From CAYSPU01 sp964432995 (lineage in GTDB: Bacteria; Verrucomicrobiota; Verrucomicrobiia; Limisphaerales; JAHDYP01): a stretch of 52,134 nt of DNA. The notes beneath the pieces were generated by a model. The model ran no database searches, was not told the DNA's origin, and was given only the letters and a program-made list of their open reading frames with translations. The DNA lies in the NCBI GenBank assembly GCA_964432995.1, contig CAYSPU010000003.1:1-52134 (forward strand), in the 5' to 3' direction. Both the position numbers and the translations under genes were made by a program. This document shows, in pieces, positions 1 through 7,733 of the stretch (positions are counted from its first letter, which is position 1; each line of letters starts with the position of its first letter).

Positions 1-451
1 GGTAGAAGGGGGTGACCGGCTCCTGGTAGTCCAACACCCAGCGGCGATCGACCAGGCCGCTCCGCATGCCGCTCAGCAGCAGAGACGCAGGCAGGAGGAA
101 TACCAGCACCCGATCGTAGTCTTCGCGTCGGCAGTATCTCAGTGCCCGTCGGCTCCACCAGACGTATTCGTCCGGCCAAGCCAAGCCGTTCACAGCCAGA
201 GTCACCAGGCGAAAGACGCGGAAGTTACCGGCAAAGGCTCCGCACAGACGCTCCAGGGGGTCAGGGATCCGGGAGATGCGGAGGTTGGGGTGGACTATCT
301 CCTCAGCCATGCCCTCCGCCATCCCGAGGCGACTGGTGAGAACATCCACGCGCCAGCCTTGCCCGAGCGCCCCGCGAACGACTGCCCCCGGCCGCTTGGC
401 GTTGGCGTAACGGCACGGCGGAAACATGTGGGTGATCACAAGCAGGCGCAT
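1..451 (-). CDS. Glycosyltransferase family 4, N-terminal part (cut by window edge)
   Basis: The minus strand is open from an ATG at 451 to the window edge without a stop, giving 150 residues. The start MRLLVITHMFPP is the usual first beta strand and Pro-rich turn of GT-B glycosyltransferases, followed by a Gly-rich segment (PGAVVRGALGQGWRVDVLTS) that matches the donor-fold N-terminal Rossmann half of GT4 enzymes. Only this acceptor-binding half is visible; the C-terminal E-x7-E sugar-nucleotide site lies outside the window. By family it would transfer a sugar from a nucleotide donor to a growing surface glycan at the cytoplasmic face of the membrane. It is divergent from the WecG-like gene at 710, with 258 bp between them and no clear promoter that I can name. 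Family assignment is good; the sugar specificity cannot be told. Confidence 0.75.
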   Translation of the reverse strand, partial: MRLLVITHMFPPCRYANAKRPGAVVRGALGQGWRVDVLTSRLGMAEGMAEEIVHPNLRISRIPDPLERLCGAFAGNFRVFRLVTLAVNGLAWPDEYVWWSRRALRYCRREDYDRVLVFLLPASLLLSGMRSGLVDRRWVLDYQEPVTPFY

Positions 452-709
452 GCGGATCGATCAGCCAGGCGCACCGCCTCGGTGCTCCTGCAAAGACCGG
501 CTTCCAAAGCCTTCGTTGTCGCTTGGAACGACGCGGGCCACTTTCCGGGAAACCCAGCCCCCCAACGATAACCACTGTGACGGAACGAGTATTCGGTTCG
601 GCCGGGCAACGGCAAGAACAAACGCCTAGTGTGTTCATGCCTTGACCGCCTGAGTCAGCGTCGGCATCTTCTTCCCAGCGTCGCAAAGCTGCTCTCAGAC
701 ATCCATCCG

Positions 710-1522
710 ATGGGTATCGACTGCCATACTTGTTCACCGTCCATCCCGAGATGCAACGTTCTGGGAGTTGGCGTCCACGCCGTCAATATCCCGTTGGCCT
801 TGCAGGCAGTCGCCGATGCGATTGCCTCAAATGTCAAGGGATATGTCTGTGTCACGGGAGTCCACGGCGTGATGGAGGCGCAGAAGAACGCCCGGATGCG
901 CACGATTCTGAATTCTGCGTTTCTGAACGTGCCGGATGGGATGCCGCTCGTGTGGACGGGCCGGTCCCACGGTTTCCGCGAGATGCGGCGTGTCTATGGT
1001 CCCGAGTTCATGCTGGCGGTCTGTGAACGCTCCGTCCGCGAAGGGTGGAGTCATTTCCTCTATGGCGGGAAGCCAGGGGTGGCCGCACAGCTCCAGGCCT
1101 TCCTGCAGGCGCGCTTTCCCGGGATTCGGGTGGCCGGAACGTTCACGCCGCCGTTCCGCCCGTTGAATGCGGATGAGGAGACTGACCTGGCGGACCGCGT
1201 GCGGAGAGCCAAACCGGATCTTCTCTGGGTGGGGCTGAGCACACCGAAGCAGGAGTTCTTCATGAACCACTACCTCCACCGGTTGGACGCGCGGATCATG
1301 TTCGGCGTGGGCGCGGCGTTCGATGTCTGGACCGGCAACATCAAGGATGCGCCGGATTGGTTGAAGAAAGTTGGGCTGCAATGGGCGCACCGGCTGATTC
1401 AGGAACCTCGGCGCCTCTGGCGGAGATACGCCACCATCGTGCCATCATTTCTGTATCTTATTACCCTCCAGGAGCTTGGGCTGAGGAAACATCCCCTTCG
1501 GGACGAGGAATCCAACGTGTGA
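710..1522 (+). CDS. WecG/TagA/CpsF family glycosyltransferase
   Basis: Enzymes of this family (GT26) add N-acetylmannosamine or a related sugar to a lipid-linked first sugar during teichoic acid, enterobacterial common antigen or exopolysaccharide synthesis at the inner face of the membrane. The reading frame shows the family blocks in order: a VPDGMPLVW segment near residue 75, YGGKPGVA, a GTFTPPF loop, LLWVGLSTPKQE, and the C-terminal FGVGAAFDVWTGN ... APDWLKKVGLQWAHRL ... EPRRLWRRY stretch. The length of 270 residues from ATG 710 is normal. The frame is open back to 629, but the added N-terminus has no family similarity, and neither start has a good ribosome binding site, so the start is uncertain. 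It lies among other glycan genes, which supports an exopolysaccharide role. Confidence 0.9.
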   Translation: MGIDCHTCSPSIPRCNVLGVGVHAVNIPLALQAVADAIASNVKGYVCVTGVHGVMEAQKNARMRTILNSAFLNVPDGMPLVWTGRSHGFREMRRVYGPEFMLAVCERSVREGWSHFLYGGKPGVAAQLQAFLQARFPGIRVAGTFTPPFRPLNADEETDLADRVRRAKPDLLWVGLSTPKQEFFMNHYLHRLDARIMFGVGAAFDVWTGNIKDAPDWLKKVGLQWAHRLIQEPRRLWRRYATIVPSFLYLITLQELGLRKHPLRDEESNV

Positions 1523-1646
1523 CTGCACTCTGCCGCAGACGGGAAAAGCCGTCGGACCCCTTGGAGGTTGATCGAAGCGGTCGTCGGCGCTAGCCTCGCG
1601 TCACTGAGGTCAGTTTTCACGATGCTCACTGCGGAGGATGGTGACT

Positions 1647-1987
1647 ATGCATAGACCAAAGAACATACTGGTAGCAGGTGCGGGCGGGTTCATCGGACAT
1701 CATTTGGTGCGGCGGCTGAAGGTGGATGGGCACCGGGTGCGTGGTGTGGACCTGAAGTACCCGGAGTACTCAGCCACGGCGGCTGATGATTTCGTGATCG
1801 GTGACCTGCGGAATCCGGAAGTCTGTTCCCGGGTACTCGATGGCGGCGTTGAGGAGCTCTACCAGTTGGCCGCCGACATGGGGGGCGCAGGGTTCATCTT
1901 CACCGGCGAGAACGACGCGAACATCATGCACAATTCCGCCGCGATCAATGTCAACATGGTGGGCCTGGCGTGCAAGAAGGGGCTGCA
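1647..1987 (+). CDS. NAD-dependent epimerase, GDP-mannose 3,5-epimerase-like, 5' part (ends at assembly gap)
   Basis: The N-terminal Rossmann fold starts directly (NILVAGAGGFIGHHL, the GxxGxxG dinucleotide motif at about residues 9-14). It continues through a short-chain dehydrogenase core with YQLAADMGGAGFIF, a block that in plant GDP-mannose 3,5-epimerase carries the substrate-contacting loop. I chose ATG 1647 over ATG 1638 because a GGAGG at 1633-1637 sits at a normal distance from 1647 but directly abuts 1638. The frame runs into ten Ns at 1988. The next block after the gap does not continue this protein but repeats its last ~60 residues in a diverged form, so this half and the half at 1998-2815 probably come from different gene copies. 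The expected product would epimerise a nucleotide sugar for surface glycan synthesis. Confidence 0.7.
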
Positions 1988-1997
1988 NNNNNNNNNN
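1988..1997. other. Assembly gap (10 N) inside epimerase gene
   Basis: Ten consecutive Ns, a conventional placeholder length. The sequences on both sides encode the same part of the same protein family (YQLAADMGGAG on the left at about 1859 and again on the right at about 2047), so the true gap is not a simple ten-base hole: two paralogous or strain-variant contigs have been joined. Confidence 0.97.
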
Positions 1998-2815
1998 GCG
2001 ACCCGGCGCTGTGCCGGGAAATCCTGGACCGGCCCTACGACGAGGTCTATCAGCTGGCGGCCGACATGGGGGGCGCCGGCTATGTTTTCTCCGGCGCGCA
2101 CGACGCGGATATCATGAGCCACTCGGCCGCCATCAACCTGAACGTGCTCCATGCCTGCCGGAAGGCCGGGGTCGGGAAGATCTTCTATTCCTCCTCCGCC
2201 TGCATCTACCCGGAACGAAACCAGGTGGATCCGAACAATCCGGTGTGTTCCGAGGACTCCGCCTATCCAGCCGCACCGGATAGTGAGTACGGCTGGGAGA
2301 AGCTCTTCAGCGAGCGACTTTACATGGCCTTTGCCCGTAACTACGGCGTGGAGGTTCACATTGCGCGCTTTCACAACATCTTTGGACCGGAAGGAACCTG
2401 GACGGGCGGGCGCGAGAAAGCGCCGGCCGCCATGTGCCGCAAGGCGGCCATGGTGCCGGACGGCGGCACAATCGAGATCTGGGGCGACGGCAGGCAAACG
2501 CGGTCGTTCCTGTATATCGACGAGTGTTTGGAGGGCATTCTCCGGCTGATGAATTCCGGCTTCATGGGCCCGGTAAACATCGGGTCGGAAGAGATGATCA
2601 CCATCAATGGATTGGCGGAGATGGCCATCGGCTTCTCGGGCAAGAAGGTGCGCCTGACGCACGTGGACGGCCCGCTGGGGGTTCGTGGCCGCAACTCCGA
2701 CAACCGGTTGATCCGCGAGAAACTGGGATGGGCTCCCTCAAGACCGCTTCGGGAGGGGATGGAAAAGACCTACCGCTGGATCGAGGGTGAAGTGAGGAAG
2801 TCGGCGCATCCGTGA
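1998..2815 (+). CDS. NAD-dependent epimerase, GDP-mannose 3,5-epimerase-like, 3' part (begins at assembly gap)
   Basis: About 272 residues of an extended short-chain dehydrogenase. Visible features are the repeated YQLAADMGGAGYVFSG block, the catalytic-region segment YSSSACIYPE (the Cys matches the general acid/base Cys of GDP-mannose 3,5-epimerase), and the Tyr-x3-Lys pair in YGWEKLFSE. The substrate domain has FHNIFGP and GDGRQTRSFLYIDEC, which are typical of nucleotide-sugar epimerases. The C-terminus is complete (stop at 2813-2815). In pathway terms it would convert GDP-mannose to GDP-L-galactose/gulose or a related sugar for the polysaccharide made by the neighbouring glycosyltransferases. 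It is missing its own NAD-binding first ~55 residues because of the gap. Confidence 0.75.
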
Positions 2816-3117
2816 CATGCCGTCGGTGGCCTTCCTGATCGGCCTTGTGATGCCGCGGATGTGTTCACCCGTGGTGCGCTGACCATCGTGCGTCTCCGAA
2901 CTCCCGGCCCGTCACCCGTGGACGGGCATCACCGATCGCCGCCCATCGTGCCGCACCTTGACGGCCAGGCGATGCGGACCGCCGACTGCCGACAGCTTGG
3001 GGATGCACTGTCGAGGGTTCGACGCAAAACCCGACGCAAATGTGCTTGCCTCGAAGGGGGCGGACTCTAGCTTGAGGGCGCTCTTCCGCCGGCGGCGCGC
3101 CGGCGGCGAGGGCCAAC
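2816..3117. other. Intergenic region with GC-rich inverted repeat
   Basis: No credible gene. It contains GACAGCTTGGGGATGCAC at 2991-3008, which recurs with one mismatch at 36887-36904. Just before the exosortase start lies a GC-rich inverted repeat (CCGCCGGC, GGCGC, GCCGGCGG) at about 3088-3108. The hairpin is 10-15 bases from the exosortase ATG and overlaps the approach to its GAGGG ribosome binding site, so it could lower translation; that is inference only. Confidence 0.5.
2991..3008. repeat. 18-bp dispersed repeat, copy 1 (GACAGCTTGGRGATGCAC)
   Basis: Matches 36887-36904 at 17 of 18 bases. The second copy also has a reverse-complement partner at 36767-36782. All copies are in non-coding DNA. 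Confidence 0.55.
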
Positions 3118-4074
3118 ATGAACGAGCTCCGAGATGACCTAGTGAAGTTGTGGCGGCGGATGCCGGACAAGGGTGTCTTCTTGCTGCTGTTGGCTGCGTG
3201 GATGGCCCTGTTCCACTTTCTGGGCAACTCGACGTTCGGTTACCACAAGAGCCCATCGCTGTTCTCTTGGATGAGCTATGTGTTCAATACGTCGCCGGAT
3301 GACAACCTCTGTCTGTTTGTGCCCTGGATGGTGTTGGGCCTGCTGCTCTGGAAGCGCCGCGAGTTGCTGTCGACTCCTGTCCGGCTTTGGTGGCCGGCCA
3401 TGGCCCTGATCGCCGGAGCGCTCCTGCTGCATGTGGCGGGATACGCCGTTCAGCAGGCGCGCGTCTCGATCGTCGCGTTCGTGGTGGGGCTCTATGGCCT
3501 GACGGGGTTGATGTGGGGAGCGGCCTGGCTGCGCACGACCTTCTTCCCGATGTTCCTGCTCCTATTCCTGGTCCCCATCGGTGCGGTTTCCGAGAGTCTC
3601 ACCCTGCCGCTGCGGCTGCTGGCCACGAAACTGGCGGTCGGTTTCTCGAGCGTGGTGCTCGGGATTCCGGTTACCGACAACGGGGCCCAGATCCTCGGGC
3701 CGCAAGGGATCGCGCTCTACGAGGTTGCCCCCGCCTGCAGCGGGATTCGCAGCCTGATCTCCATGACGCTGCTCATGTTGATCTACGGGTTCCTCACCTT
3801 CCGTTCGTGGTGGCGGCGCCTGGTGCTGCTGGCGTCCGCCGTGCCCGTGGCCATCGCGGGAAACGTCCTGCGCCTGATCATTGTCATCGCCGCCGGCGAG
3901 GCTTTCGGAAAGAACGCCGCCATTGCCATCGAACAGAAGCTCGGTTTCCTCACCTTCGGTCTGGGGATCGGGTGCATGTTGCTGCTGGGGTATTGGCTCG
4001 ACGAAGACCGCAAGCCCGCCTCTCCCGCGGAAACGTCGACCACGGCGGCTTCTCCGGCCGAAAATGCAGAATGA
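3118..4074 (+). CDS. Exosortase/archaeosortase family protein
   Basis: A polytopic membrane transpeptidase of 318 residues. Exosortases are thought to cleave PEP-CTERM-like tails of exported proteins and attach them to the envelope. There are about eight hydrophobic segments. The catalytic Cys lies in APACSGIRS (Cys207) and the conserved Arg in GNVLRLI (Arg252). The third conserved site, normally a His in the H-x2-S-G-type segment before the last helix, reads IEQKLG here, with Glu272 at the expected position. A GAGGG ribosome binding site lies five bases before ATG 3118. The gene is followed by its usual partner, an EpsI-like protein at 4322. No obvious PEP-CTERM substrate is encoded in the window. 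The stop codon lies inside an AATGNAG heptamer repeat. Confidence 0.92.
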   Translation: MNELRDDLVKLWRRMPDKGVFLLLLAAWMALFHFLGNSTFGYHKSPSLFSWMSYVFNTSPDDNLCLFVPWMVLGLLLWKRRELLSTPVRLWWPAMALIAGALLLHVAGYAVQQARVSIVAFVVGLYGLTGLMWGAAWLRTTFFPMFLLLFLVPIGAVSESLTLPLRLLATKLAVGFSSVVLGIPVTDNGAQILGPQGIALYEVAPACSGIRSLISMTLLMLIYGFLTFRSWWRRLVLLASAVPVAIAGNVLRLIIVIAAGEAFGKNAAIAIEQKLGFLTFGLGIGCMLLLGYWLDEDRKPASPAETSTTAASPAENAE

Positions 4075-4097
4075 AGAATGCAGATTGAATGATGAGG
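4063..4097 (+). repeat. AATGNAG heptamer repeat, copy 1
   Basis: Five consecutive heptamers (AATGCAG, AATGAAG, AATGCAG, then the degraded ATTGAAT and GATGAGG). The array overlaps the 3' end and stop codon (4072-4074) of the exosortase gene. Related arrays occur at 34247-34267 and, inverted, at 52031-52060. Confidence 0.75.
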
Positions 4098-4159
4098 CAG
4101 CGGGACACAAGCGACGGGGCGCCCGTGGTGTGGTGGACTGCGCTCCCCACCACCGGCAC

Positions 4160-4267
4160 GGTGGGGCGACCTCTCCGAGGGCGCCGCGAAATGGAACCTC
4201 CAAGCCAAGTGTCCCGGGAGCGATGCGGCGATTCGCCTGCAAGCCTGGAGCGAAGTCGCGCCCTGCC
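4160..4267. repeat. Inverted-repeat intergenic element, copy 1
   Basis: The left end GGTGGGGCGACCTCTCCGAG and the right end (inverted) GGCAGGGCGCGACTTCG face each other over about 70 bp. The same left end, GGGCGACCTCTCCGAGGGCG, recurs at 34310 with a similar inverted right end, and a lone inverted core is at 19315-19340. It fills most of the exosortase-EpsI spacer. It has no coding capacity and looks like a small palindromic mobile or REP-type element. Confidence 0.6.
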
Positions 4268-4310
4268 CCGGTCCGTGAAACATCCTCCTTCAACGGCTTC
4301 CACTGATCTG

Positions 4311-4320
4311 AGGAGGAGGA
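4311..4320 (+). promoter_or_regulatory. Strong ribosome binding site of the EpsI-like gene
   Basis: AGGAGGAGGA ends one base before ATG 4322; the upstream AGGAGG is at a usable 5-6 base distance. It supports 4322 as the start and is unusually strong for this window, where most genes have weak or no Shine-Dalgarno sequence. Confidence 0.75.
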
Positions 4321-4321
4321 T

Positions 4322-5074
4322 ATGAGCCTTCCAAGCATGAACACCCGTCAACCCCTGCTCGCGGCCATCGTCGTGCTCCTGCTGATTGGAACCACCGCCG
4401 GGGTGCTGGCGCGCATGCACCAGAACCATCGTCTGGGCAAGCCCGGGCTCCGCATGATCGATGAACCAGTACTGGCGGAGGATGGCCGCGTCATCAACAC
4501 GAACACCGTCGCGCTGCCCCAAAAGGTCCTGGGCTTCACCTCGGAGACGAAGCCCGTCACGAAGGTCGAGCTCGGCTGGCTGCCGGCGGACACGACCTAT
4601 GCCCGTCGCATCTACCGGGCACCGGATGGGTTCGGCGTCCAACTCAATGTGGTGCTGATGGGACAGGACCGGTCAAGCATCCACCGGCCGCAGATCTGCC
4701 TGACGGGTCAGGGATTCGCGATCGAGCGCTCCGACATGCTTGAGATCAACATCCCGAGGCCTCAACCCTATCGGCTGCCAGTGATGCGGCTGACGGCCTC
4801 GCGTTCGTCCCGTTCGGCGGACGGCCGAGAGCACACGTACAAGGCGGTCTACGTCTACTGGTTCGTGGCGGACGGGCAGTTGACGGCCCGCCACGGCCAG
4901 CGCATGTGGTGGATGGCCCGGGATCTCCTCCGCGAGGGAGTCCTGCAGCGCTGGGCTTACGTCAGCGCCCTCGCCTTCGGCGCACCCGGGTCCGAAGAGG
5001 TGCTCTATCGCCGGATCGAGGAATTCCTGGCCGCCGCCGTCCCGGAATTCCAGGTGGTGGAGGGTTCGCCCTAG
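4322..5074 (+). CDS. EpsI-like exosortase-associated protein (DUF3485)
   Basis: A 250-residue protein with one N-terminal membrane segment (about residues 10-28) and a periplasmic domain. The diagnostic block is VVLMGQDRSSIHRPQICLTGQGF, where the conserved His and Cys of EpsI/DUF3485 proteins are present (SIHRPQICL). A second family block, YVYWFVADGQLTARHG, follows. In many exosortase systems this domain is either fused to the exosortase or encoded next to it; here it is separate, 247 bp downstream, with a repeat element inserted between. Its molecular role is not known; it is presumed to help substrate processing or polysaccharide export. Confidence 0.88.
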   Translation: MSLPSMNTRQPLLAAIVVLLLIGTTAGVLARMHQNHRLGKPGLRMIDEPVLAEDGRVINTNTVALPQKVLGFTSETKPVTKVELGWLPADTTYARRIYRAPDGFGVQLNVVLMGQDRSSIHRPQICLTGQGFAIERSDMLEINIPRPQPYRLPVMRLTASRSSRSADGREHTYKAVYVYWFVADGQLTARHGQRMWWMARDLLREGVLQRWAYVSALAFGAPGSEEVLYRRIEEFLAAAVPEFQVVEGSP

Positions 5075-5093
5075 AGTTGCCCCTCCACCCGTT

Positions 5094-5219
5094 GTATAGG
5101 ATCCCGCCACCGAGGCGGGATCATCCCGGAGCCGACAGAGCGCCCGTCCGCAGGGGCGAGAAGCGCGCGTTGACCGGGGACGACCGAATCCCCAGCGCCA
5201 CTGACGCGAGGATCCGGGG
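5094..5219. repeat. ~125-bp dispersed element, copy A
   Basis: Starts GTATAGGATCCCGCC, has an ATCCCGCC...GGCGGGAT stem at 5101-5121, then CGGAGCCGACAGAGCGCCCG and a conserved end GCGAGGATCCGGG. Two further copies are at 15197-15321 and 19426-19551 (about 85% identical by eye). Reading frames across it on the minus strand give similar peptides in all three copies, but with different starts, so coding is doubtful. Confidence 0.85.
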
Positions 5220-5305
5220 TTGCACCGGGGACTTGCGTTTCCGGGACTGACAGGTATCCTGCTGCGGGCTAGGCCGATGGCAGCGTCTTTCCCCGGGTGA
5301 GATCC

Positions 5306-5950
5306 ATGCTTTCGATTCACACGGTATACGGACTCCTCTCCGCGCGCTTTCGTGCGCGCCGACTGAAGTGGTTCACGGAACTCGTTTCTCCCCCTCCCCA
5401 GGCCACGATCCTCGATGTCGGTGGCTACCCGTGGTTTTGGCAGAATGTCACGAGTCCTTATCGGATTACTCTTCTTAATCCCCACGTGGTCCCGGGCCTA
5501 TCTGAGAAGCTCGCTGACCGATTCACATTTGCGGTCGGTGACGGCTGCCACCTGGAATATCCGGACCGGAGTTTTGACGTCGTCTTTTCGAACAGCGTGA
5601 TTGAACACGTGGGCACATATGCGCGCCAGCAAGCATTCGCTGCGGAGGCAAGACGCGTCGGGCGTGCCCTGTGGATTCAGACGCCGGCACGAGAGTTCTT
5701 CGTCGAACCGCACCTGTTGACCCCGTTCATTCATTACCTGCCGCGTTCACTCCAGGCGCGTTTGCTGCGCTATGGAACAGTGTGGGGGCTGATGACCAAG
5801 CCGAGTCGTGCCGAGGTGGCAGGTTTTCTCGACGAAGTCCGCTTTTTGAACTGCCGCGAGATGCGCGAACTGTTCCCCGACTGTGTCATTTGCCGCGAGA
5901 GGTTCCTGGGTTTCACCAAGAGCTATGTCGCCGTGCGCACCAGCGGCTGA
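5306..5950 (+). CDS. Class I SAM-dependent methyltransferase
   Basis: A 214-residue protein. The SAM-binding motif I is ILDVGGYPWFW, followed by the acidic end of motif II, a VGDGCHLEYPD loop and motif IV (SFDVVFSNSVIEHV), all in the usual order of the Rossmann methyltransferase fold. The C-terminal half has EPHLLTPFIHYLPRSL, seen in methyltransferases from polysaccharide clusters, so it may methylate a sugar or a lipid carrier. The substrate is unknown. A GTG at 5297 gives three more residues; neither start has a clear ribosome binding site. It stands between a ~125-bp repeat and the remnant ligase, with no tight operon partner. Confidence 0.82.
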   Translation: MLSIHTVYGLLSARFRARRLKWFTELVSPPPQATILDVGGYPWFWQNVTSPYRITLLNPHVVPGLSEKLADRFTFAVGDGCHLEYPDRSFDVVFSNSVIEHVGTYARQQAFAAEARRVGRALWIQTPAREFFVEPHLLTPFIHYLPRSLQARLLRYGTVWGLMTKPSRAEVAGFLDEVRFLNCREMRELFPDCVICRERFLGFTKSYVAVRTSG

Positions 5951-6162
5951 GCAGCAGCCACCGGTTGCTCGCCGCATCACAGCTGCTGCTCCCGGCGCTG
6001 TCTCAGCCCTTGCAGGTGAGTCGGAGAGCGGCTCCGGTAACCGCATGTGCTTGGTGTCCGGGCGAGCTCTGGCCGAGGAGGCTCTGATCGTCAATTGGAG
6101 GGGACGATGAGGGGGCACATCCGATAGAATCGACGCTCGCTTCCGGCCGGGAGATCCGTCAC

Positions 6163-6390
6163 CACCGCCCGGCAACCAACGGTAATACTCCGAGTCTCGC
6201 ACCGCGCCCCTGAGCAATCTCGAGAGGCGGGATTCGACGGCGGCAGCAAGCGCCGGGGAGGGAAGCTGTTCCCAGCGGAGGAACTCGCGCCACGCGGCGT
6301 GGATCCGGGATCCGATGGCCCGTTGGAGGGTGAAGTAGAGGCTGCGGCGCGCTGGGGCCGCCAGCCGCGCCAGCCGGTCAACGTTCGATG
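6163..6390 (-). pseudogene. Remnant of a CapK/PaaK-like AMP-ligase (N-terminal fragment)
   Basis: A minus-strand frame just downstream of the DUF362 gene encodes LYFTLQRAIGSRIHAAW ... EQLPSPALAAAVESRL ... LLRGAVRDSEYYRWLPGG. This aligns with the first ~70 residues of the intact ligase at 8985 (YFKSQRLLGSRVEECY ... LRHAVENVPFYRER). After YYRW the similarity stops and no adenylation domain follows. I see no ATG, GTG or TTG in this frame at the right place. It overlaps the end of the DUF362 gene by 13 bases in another frame. It is best read as the decayed leftover of a second DUF362-ligase pair. Confidence 0.6.
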
Positions 6391-7724
6391 TGAGACCGCC
6401 ATCCCGGGGGCACGGCGAAACGAAGATTGATGTCGGAGTCCACCAACCGCGTCCCGGCACCGTCCAGGAGGACATCAAGTGTGTCGAGTTCGAACCGCCC
6501 CCAAAGCGGTCCGAGATACTCGCGGTGCCGGGCGACGACGGGCACGCGTTGCGGATCGTAGCCCATGAAGAAGGCCAGGGCGGCATCGACCGCAAACGGA
6601 TCGTCCCCCAACACCAGCCAATCCGTCTCCCGCGGCAGCGGTTGGAGCGGGCCGTTGCCCTCGCCGCTCACCAAGCCGTCGACGATGCAAAAGTAGCGGC
6701 GCTGCGGTTCGTCATGGAGACGGCCTTCGGCGTCCACACACTGGATGACAAGGTTCAGGTCGTGGATCATCCGCCAGAGGGTGTCGTTGCCATGCCACCC
6801 GCCGCCAGCCACGTAAAAGTGTTGCGGAGAGGTCCGAGCGTCTTTGAGTTTTGTCTCGATGCCGCGCAGGCGTTTGAGCAGCTCCCAACCCGGCTTGAGC
6901 AGTCGAAACGCCCAGGGGGAACGCTTCTGGGTCAGTTCCCGCAGGGTGGTCTGCAGCCAGTAGAGCCAGCGGTGGTCGTCCGGGTATTCGTCCCCCCCCC
7001 AGCGCGGAGCCCCGCGTCGGAAGTGCGGCAGACAGGCCTTGTCCCCGTTGATCCCCACGAGGTTCTTCAACGCCGCGGTCAGGGCGCTCTTCTGGTGGGT
7101 CTTCCATTTGGGAAGGTTGATGAACAGGTCAGCGTCGAGAACGGTCTGGCTGACGAGGTAGTTGTGATGGCCGGGCCCGTGGTTGCTGCGGGTGACTGCC
7201 GCACGGTAGTCGTTGACTGCGAACTTCCGCGCTTGGTTGGAAAGCGCTTCGAGGTGACTGCGCGAGCCGAGTGCCACCTCACGATAGCCGGCGGGATCGC
7301 CGTGCACCGAATCCGCGGCCAGCAGAAAACCACCGGCGTCCGGTGCGAACGCCTCGCGGCGCAAGTCCAGGAAGGCGACCTGGTCGCCGGCGTTTCGCTT
7401 GAAGTGCTGGATGACCGGCGTGAGCCCGGCCTGCTGGCACAACTGCGGCCAGTCCGCCCACTGCAGCGGACAGTCGGCCACACGGATGGAGTCCGCCCCC
7501 GGGAACAACTTCAGACAGGCCTCGACCACGGCCTTGATCAGGCGGGCGTCGGTCACCAGGGCGCGGATCGGGAAGGCGGGATCCGTCTCGTGCAGGACCC
7601 AGTTCGGCTTCACTACGATGTGGCGCGGCCGACAATCGCCGCAGCCGGCACGCAGCCCTTCCTGCACCACCTCGTCTAGCCGAGCAGCGGCGTTCCGAAA
7701 GCACTGAACCGGGGTAGCGGGCAT
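6378..7724 (-). CDS. DUF362 domain-containing protein (448 aa)
   Basis: The family signatures are the early IVVKPNWV segment (residues ~37-44), DADLFINLPKWKTHQKSALTAALKNLVGI and a late DPFAVDAALAFFMGYDP block, in the usual DUF362 order. Some DUF362 proteins carry a 4Fe-4S domain; this one has no ferredoxin-like Cys cluster (only a CGDC near residue 28). The protein is predicted to be cytoplasmic. It starts at ATG 7724, ten bases after the stop of the second DUF362 gene, so the two are almost certainly co-transcribed. Its role is unknown; location inside a glycan cluster next to a CapK-like ligase suggests a part in surface polymer synthesis. A ligase remnant follows it. Confidence 0.85.
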   Translation of the reverse strand: MPATPVQCFRNAAARLDEVVQEGLRAGCGDCRPRHIVVKPNWVLHETDPAFPIRALVTDARLIKAVVEACLKLFPGADSIRVADCPLQWADWPQLCQQAGLTPVIQHFKRNAGDQVAFLDLRREAFAPDAGGFLLAADSVHGDPAGYREVALGSRSHLEALSNQARKFAVNDYRAAVTRSNHGPGHHNYLVSQTVLDADLFINLPKWKTHQKSALTAALKNLVGINGDKACLPHFRRGAPRWGGDEYPDDHRWLYWLQTTLRELTQKRSPWAFRLLKPGWELLKRLRGIETKLKDARTSPQHFYVAGGGWHGNDTLWRMIHDLNLVIQCVDAEGRLHDEPQRRYFCIVDGLVSGEGNGPLQPLPRETDWLVLGDDPFAVDAALAFFMGYDPQRVPVVARHREYLGPLWGRFELDTLDVLLDGAGTRLVDSDINLRFAVPPGWRSHIER

Positions 7725-7733
7725 GGCCTTGGA

